A stretch of 15,058 bases of DNA from Candidatus Bipolaricaulota bacterium (GTDB taxonomy: Bacteria; Bipolaricaulota; Bipolaricaulia; RBG-16-55-9). Under the pieces are notes generated by a model, which saw only the letters and a list, made by a program, of their open reading frames with translations, was not told where the DNA came from and did no database searches. A program made the translations under genes and the position numbers. The stretch covers positions 1 through 15,058 of the forward strand of contig JALUUA010000067.1 in NCBI GenBank assembly GCA_027021605.1, given 5' to 3'. Positions 8,533-15,058 of this stretch are shown here, in pieces (the stretch's first letter is position 1; each line of letters opens with the position of its first letter).

Positions 8533-8561
8533 TTGAATCGCGGAATTCCCCTTTGTACACT
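8533..8561 (+). promoter_or_regulatory. Promoter of the Clp ATPase gene
   Basis: TTGAAT (8533-8538) and TACACT (8556-8561) have a 17-bp spacer, with a start near 8568. The leader to the ATG at 8611 carries three CGATCC copies at 8570, 8580 and 8591 (10 and 11 bp apart). No CIRCE element is seen, so control by HrcA is not supported. Confidence 0.65.
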
Positions 8562-8610
8562 GTCCCACGCGATCCCACACGATCCGGGTTCGATCCGAAG
8601 GGGGGAAACC

Positions 8611-11457
<2,847 letters not shown>

Positions 11458-11466
11458 GCCCGGCCG

Positions 11467-12015
11467 ATGTCGAGGGATGCCGAGCGGGAGCCGATGCCCG
11501 ACGGGCGCGAGGAAGAGGGGCGCAGGCGGGTGGAGTTCTACTTTTGGGTCCACCAGGCCCTGCGCAAGTACGTCGAGGTCACCCTCGATCTCATCCTGGC
11601 CGTGCTGGTCTTCGTGACCTTCGTCTTCATCGCGCGGACGATCTACACCCTCGGCGCCTACCTGGCCACGAGCGCCGCGATCGACATCGCGTTTGTGGTC
11701 TCGGAGGTGATGTTCGTCTTCATCCTCATCGAGGTCGTCCGCATTCTCATCATCTATTTGGAGTACCACCGGGTGGCGATCGACACGATGGTGGAGATCG
11801 CGATCGTGGCCGTGCTGCGTGAGGTGATCCTCAACGGGGTCACCCACCTCGAGCCCATTGTGCTGGGGGCCGTGACCCTGTTCCTCGGGATCCTGGGGTT
11901 GCTGCTGCGCTACGGCGGGCTGCGCTACACGGGGCCCGAGATCGTAAGCCAACCCCGGCCCTTCTTCGCCCGCCGCGCGCCCGCGACGCGCTCCGGCCCG
12001 AAGAAGCCCTCGTAG
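11467..12015 (+). CDS. PsiE-family membrane protein
   Basis: 182-residue inner-membrane protein that resembles PsiE (phosphate-starvation-inducible E; function unresolved). Hydrophobic segments lie at about 40-60, 75-98, 107-124 and 128-149. The segment FVFILIEVVRILIIYLEYHRVAIDTMVE, quoted here by its ends FVFILIEVV and YHRVAIDTMVE, followed by IVAVLREVIL, is the conserved core. N- and C-terminal tails are polar. It starts 9 nt after the clp stop codon and is probably cotranscribed. The ribosome binding site for ATG 11467 is distant (GGGGG, 14 nt); ATG 11494, with GGGAG 3 nt before it, is an alternative. Convergent with rsfS; no terminator is visible in the 23-bp gap. Confidence 0.8.
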   Translation: MSRDAEREPMPDGREEEGRRRVEFYFWVHQALRKYVEVTLDLILAVLVFVTFVFIARTIYTLGAYLATSAAIDIAFVVSEVMFVFILIEVVRILIIYLEYHRVAIDTMVEIAIVAVLREVILNGVTHLEPIVLGAVTLFLGILGLLLRYGGLRYTGPEIVSQPRPFFARRAPATRSGPKKPS

Positions 12016-12038
12016 GGGCGTGATTCCATGAGCGTGGT

Positions 12039-12395
12039 TCAGTCCCCGAGCTCTTCGGGGGAGACGGGCTTCTCGCCCCAGAGGCCCTCCAGATCGTAGA
12101 AGCGGCGGGCCTCCTTGTCGAAGACGTGCACGATCACGTCCCCGTAGTCGAGCACGATCCAGACGCTCGAGTCGAAGCCCTCCCAGGCGAGCGGCTCGCG
12201 GGGGAGGCCCTCCTTGACATTCTCGGCGATGGCCCGCAGCTGCTTGGGGTTGTCCGCCTCCGTGATGACGAAGTAGTCCGTCCCCAAGGGGGCGTCGGCC
12301 ACGTCGAGGATGACGGTCTCCTCGCCCTTCTTCTCCTCGATGAGCCGGAGGATCTCGCGTACCAGTCCTGCGGTCGTAAGCGCGCGCATGGGCAT
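12039..12395 (-). CDS. rsfS: Ribosomal silencing factor RsfS (Iojap/DUF143)
   Basis: 118-residue protein of the normal family length. RsfS binds ribosomal protein uL14 on the large subunit and blocks joining with 30S when nutrients are scarce. The conserved signatures are LDV-x5-GTDYFVI (29-44), the W-x-FDSSVWIVLDYGDVIVHVF core (71-92, quoted by its key residues) and RFYDLEGLW near 97-105. It lies 22 nt downstream of the LCP gene, an association seen in many bacteria, and is probably cotranscribed. No clear Shine-Dalgarno sequence precedes ATG 12395 or ATG 12389, consistent with coupling. Confidence 0.95.
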   Translation of the reverse strand: MPMRALTTAGLVREILRLIEEKKGEETVILDVADAPLGTDYFVITEADNPKQLRAIAENVKEGLPREPLAWEGFDSSVWIVLDYGDVIVHVFDKEARRFYDLEGLWGEKPVSPEELGD

Positions 12396-12417
12396 GTCGG
12401 AGGCGCCCGACCCGGCC

Positions 12418-13686
12418 CTAGGGGAGCTCGGGGATGGCCAGCAGGGCGTCCGGGTCGAAGTCGCCCCCTAGAATAAGGACCGCGTCGGCCTCGGTCAACT
12501 CCACCCCGCGCTCCTGCGGGGGCACGGCGGTGTTGGCCAAAATCTGGGCGATCTTCGCCAGGCGGTCCTCCCCGAAGGCGGCTTGGGTCTCCTGGGAGAA
12601 CGCCTCCGGCGGGACGACCTTGAGAGGGGCCTTGAGGCTGGCGACCAGCCGTTGCGCCTTCTCCTCGCTGCCGGAGACGTTGATGAGGTACGAGTTGGGA
12701 TAGTCGAGCGCGTCCGCGTTCCAGTAGGCCACGATCTGGAACCCCTGGGCCTCGAGGTGCTCGCTCACCCGGCGGGCGAGCCCCATGCGTTTGACCTCGT
12801 CGGGGTGGCCGTTGAGGACGATCACCCGCACGTCCCGATTCGTGGTGACCTCGCGCTCGTAGAAGAACTCCTCCACCAGCGCTGCGGCCTCGACGGGCTC
12901 CACCAAGAAGTAGCTCGTCCCGTCGATCACCTTGGCGTAGCCGGGCAGCACCGCCGTCTTCAGCGCCTCCGGCCCCAGGGTCCGGAGATGATCCCCCAAG
13001 CGGAGAGCGTCCACCAGGGAGAGGTTCGTCTGGACGGACTCGAACGCCGTTCGGATGAGCCCCCGGATCTCGGAGGGGCCCAGCTCCAGCTCCGAGAGCC
13101 GTTGGGCGAGCGCCTTCAAGAACCCCTGCTGCCGCCGGATGCGGGCGAGGTCGCTCTCCTCCCCCCGGTAGCGCCAGTACAATAAAGCTTGTTCCCCCGT
13201 GAGGACTTGGGGGCCCGCGGGCAGGTCGATCACCAGGTCCTGCTTGGTGTCCTCGTAGTAGATGGGCTCCTCCAGCGTGAGGGGGAGCCCCCCGATCGCG
13301 TCGATGAGGGTGATAAAGCCCCGGTAGTCCACCACGACGTGCCAGGGGATCTCCACGCCCAGGAGCTCCGAGACCAAGCGGCGGCTGAGCTCGGGCCCCC
13401 CGTCTTGATAGGCCGCGTTCAGCTTGTGGACGGAGCCGTCCTCGTATTTGACCCGCAGGTCCCGGGGGATGGAGAGCACCTTGACCTCGTCTTCTTCTAC
13501 GCGCACCAGGAGGATCGTGTCCGTCCGGCGCTGGCCCTCGAACTCGTCGAGGCCCAGCACCAAAATGTGTTCCTCGGTGGGCTGCACGGCGCGGGAGGGT
13601 TCGCCCTCCCGGTAGTACCAGTAGACGGAGAGTGCCCCCAGCGCGAAGACGGCCGCCACCACCGCAAGCGAGAGTCGGCTTCTCAT
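12418..13686 (-). CDS. LytR-CpsA-Psr (LCP) family cell-wall ligase with LytR_C domain
   Basis: 422-residue membrane-anchored protein. LCP proteins transfer lipid-linked polymers such as teichoic acids or capsule onto peptidoglycan or other acceptors outside the membrane. One N-terminal helix (about 6-24) precedes the LCP domain (about 40-235), with R54 and D56 in RTDTILLV, R75 and D76 in SIPRDLRV, N90 in KLNAAY, D120 in DYRGF and R185 in RIRRQQGFL. These are the residues that hold Mg and the pyrophosphate lipid. A LytR_C-type domain (about 286-410; VRVIVLNG to VLILGGDF) follows. AAGGGGGA lies just before the ATG at 13686. First gene of an operon with rsfS, driven by the promoter at 13759-13787. 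The polymer handled is not deducible. Confidence 0.93.
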   Translation of the reverse strand: MRSRLSLAVVAAVFALGALSVYWYYREGEPSRAVQPTEEHILVLGLDEFEGQRRTDTILLVRVEEDEVKVLSIPRDLRVKYEDGSVHKLNAAYQDGGPELSRRLVSELLGVEIPWHVVVDYRGFITLIDAIGGLPLTLEEPIYYEDTKQDLVIDLPAGPQVLTGEQALLYWRYRGEESDLARIRRQQGFLKALAQRLSELELGPSEIRGLIRTAFESVQTNLSLVDALRLGDHLRTLGPEALKTAVLPGYAKVIDGTSYFLVEPVEAAALVEEFFYEREVTTNRDVRVIVLNGHPDEVKRMGLARRVSEHLEAQGFQIVAYWNADALDYPNSYLINVSGSEEKAQRLVASLKAPLKVVPPEAFSQETQAAFGEDRLAKIAQILANTAVPPQERGVELTEADAVLILGGDFDPDALLAIPELP

Positions 13687-13758
13687 CGGTCCCCCTTCTC
13701 CCTTCCTTCGTCCCTTCCCGCTGCTTCGATCCCCGCTGTCCCGCTCCCGACGGCCTCC

Positions 13759-13787
13759 GTTGTACGCCCCCGGGGACGGGCTGTCAA
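13759..13787 (-). promoter_or_regulatory. Promoter of the LCP-rsfS operon
   Basis: TTGACA (13782-13787) and TACAAC (13759-13764) on the minus strand, 17-bp spacer. The start would be near 13752, with a leader of about 65 nt to the ATG at 13686. Confidence 0.8.
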
Positions 13788-13942
13788 GGACGCCGGTCTC
13801 CTCCGGGCCCCAAACGCCGGAACTTTTCCCCCCGCCGAGGGTATAAGGGGGATGGACGGCCGGACACGGGTGCGGTCGGAAGGTCCCGAACGGGGAGTTC
13901 CCAAGTGCGCCGTTTCGCAGTCTAGGAACTTGCAGGCGTCGT

Positions 13943-13948
13943 TATAAT
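13943..13948 (+). promoter_or_regulatory. prkA: -10 box of the prkA promoter
   Basis: A perfect TATAAT lies 32 bp before the prkA ATG, but no recognisable -35 stands 16-18 bp upstream (GTCTAG at 13920-13925). Activation by a regulator or use of another sigma factor is possible. Two GGAACTT motifs (13819-13825, 13925-13931) lie in the same gap; the first is followed after 16 bp by TATAAG. The rest of the 294-bp gap shows no gene. Confidence 0.5.
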
Positions 13949-13980
13949 GTGCGGAGACCGTAAGCCCCGAGGAGGAGATC

Positions 13981-15058
13981 ATGAGCGCCAGAGAGGGATA
14001 CGAGCGGCTCGAGCAGGAGCAGGGGCGGACCTCGGCGGGCTCGACGGCCACGATCTCCGTCCAGGAGATCGCCCGGCGGCTCAAGGGCGAACAGGTTCCC
14101 GACAAGTACAAAGCCTATACCTTCCCCGAGTACGTGGAGATGGTCCTCGAGGACCCACGGCTGATCCGAAACGCCTACCAGCGCCTTTATGACATGATCC
14201 TAAGCCACGGCGTCGAGCGCAAGAAGCGCAACGGGCGCGAGATCGTCCGCTACAAGTTCTTCGACGACCCCTTCGGCCGCGGCACCGACGCCGTCTTCGG
14301 CGTCGACGACGCCCTCAAGGATTTAGTTGACATCTTCGAGGCCGCGGCCAAGGGCTTAGGACCCGAACGAAGAATTATTCTGCTTCACGGCCCCGTGGCC
14401 ACGGCCAAATCGACCATCGGGCGCCTCCTGCGCCGCGGGTTGGAAGAGTATTCCAAGACAGAGGACGGAAGGCTCTATACCTTTGAGTGGGACGTGAGCG
14501 CCTTCGACGACGAGCCCTCCTCCACCGTGCCCTGCCCCATCTTCGAGGAGCCCCTACGGCTCATCCCCACCCCCGAGCGGCGGGCGCTCATCGAGCGCCT
14601 CAACCAGATCTTCAAGGAGGAGTACAACGGCGCCTACGAGCTGGACGTCGAGGGGGAGCTGTGCCCCAAGTGCCGCTTCTACTTCAATCGTTATATGGAA
14701 CGCTACCACGACGACCTGGAGAAGGTCCTCCAGCACGTCACCGTCCGCCGCTTGATCTTAAGCGAACAAGACCGCCGCGGGATCGCCACCTTCGAGCCCA
14801 AGGACAAGAAGAACCAGGACGAGGAGGAGCTCACCGGCGGGATGAACTGGCGCCTGGTGCAGGTCTACGGCTCCGACTCCGACCCGCGGGCCTTCAACTA
14901 CGACGGGGAACTCTGCATCGCCAACCGCGGCATCTTCGACGGCGAGGAGCTGCTCAAGCTCCAGGAGGAGTTCCTCTATGATTTCCTCCACGCCACCCAG
15001 GAGCACGTCATCAAGCCCAAGAAGAACCCCCGCATCTACATCGATACCGTCATTCTAG
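13981..15058 (+). CDS. prkA: PrkA-type serine protein kinase/AAA protein, 3' end cut
   Basis: First 359 codons of a PrkA (YeaG-like) protein, usually about 640-690 residues; the window ends inside the codon after YIDTVIL, which in the family continues as GHTNE. PrkA joins an N-terminal AAA domain to a C-terminal kinase-like domain and acts in starvation and stationary-phase stress, often with YeaH and SpoVR encoded downstream (not in view). AGGAGGAG ends 3 nt before ATG 13981. Visible features are FFDDPFGRGTDAVFGVDDA (93-111), a P-loop GPVATAKST (137-145), a CPKC pair (228-231), and LCIANRGIFDGEELL (311-325), in the place of the family NRG-x2-EFVE motif. The P-loop has alanine where classical Walker A has glycine; I recall some PrkAs carrying serine there. 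Family assignment is strong. Confidence 0.93.
   Translation, partial: MSAREGYERLEQEQGRTSAGSTATISVQEIARRLKGEQVPDKYKAYTFPEYVEMVLEDPRLIRNAYQRLYDMILSHGVERKKRNGREIVRYKFFDDPFGRGTDAVFGVDDALKDLVDIFEAAAKGLGPERRIILLHGPVATAKSTIGRLLRRGLEEYSKTEDGRLYTFEWDVSAFDDEPSSTVPCPIFEEPLRLIPTPERRALIERLNQIFKEEYNGAYELDVEGELCPKCRFYFNRYMERYHDDLEKVLQHVTVRRLILSEQDRRGIATFEPKDKKNQDEEELTGGMNWRLVQVYGSDSDPRAFNYDGELCIANRGIFDGEELLKLQEEFLYDFLHATQEHVIKPKKNPRIYIDTVIL

Noticed and set aside
15050..15058. TAG at the window end as the stop codon of prkA
   Set aside because: The frame reads ATT CTA G, so TAG is out of phase and the protein continues beyond the window.

Overview
The window is bacterial DNA with about 70% GC in its long genes. 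Most promoters are of the housekeeping sigma-70 type, with -35 and -10 boxes separated by exactly 17 bp. The rRNA operon holds only 23S and 5S, with its own consensus promoter and no 16S in front. Split rRNA operons are known in Thermus/Deinococcus and in several uncultured phyla. GC-rich rRNA and tRNA stems, a CARDB/FlgD-Ig surface protein and a zinc-finger Clp ATPase would fit an uncultured, perhaps thermophilic, lineage such as Bipolaricaulota/Acetothermia. That placement is inference at low confidence; the 23S would settle it.

Left part (1-3950): the first codons of an unidentified gene run off the left edge on the minus strand, behind a strong promoter and a cluster of small palindromes. 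Next is a secreted CARDB/FlgD-Ig protein (minus), transcribed divergently from an M17 leucyl aminopeptidase with all expected metal ligands. A small secreted or membrane-anchored protein of unknown function follows.

Middle (4001-5090): a tRNA-Asn with a perfect TTGACA-17-TATAAT promoter, then about 1 kb of clearly lower GC (45% counted over 4441-4620), all read on the minus strand. It holds remains or examples of very small membrane and secreted proteins: a signal-peptide gene broken by one frameshift, a three-helix membrane protein, and a 49-residue Tat/lipoprotein-type peptide directly upstream of it. A pair of 13-bp direct repeats lies in front of them. This is the least conventional part of the window.

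rRNA operon (5074-8405, minus): promoter, short leader, 23S within a long processing stem, 5S, T-rich terminator.

Right part (8533-15058): a Clp AAA+ ATPase with an N-terminal McsA-like zinc finger and no visible ClpP-docking tripeptide, followed closely by a PsiE-family membrane protein. Convergent to these is an operon of an LCP (LytR-CpsA-Psr) cell-wall ligase and the ribosome silencing factor RsfS. Divergent from LCP is a PrkA-type protein kinase cut by the right edge. The functions are mostly housekeeping and stress: peptide turnover, protein quality control, ribosome hibernation, envelope assembly and starvation signalling.
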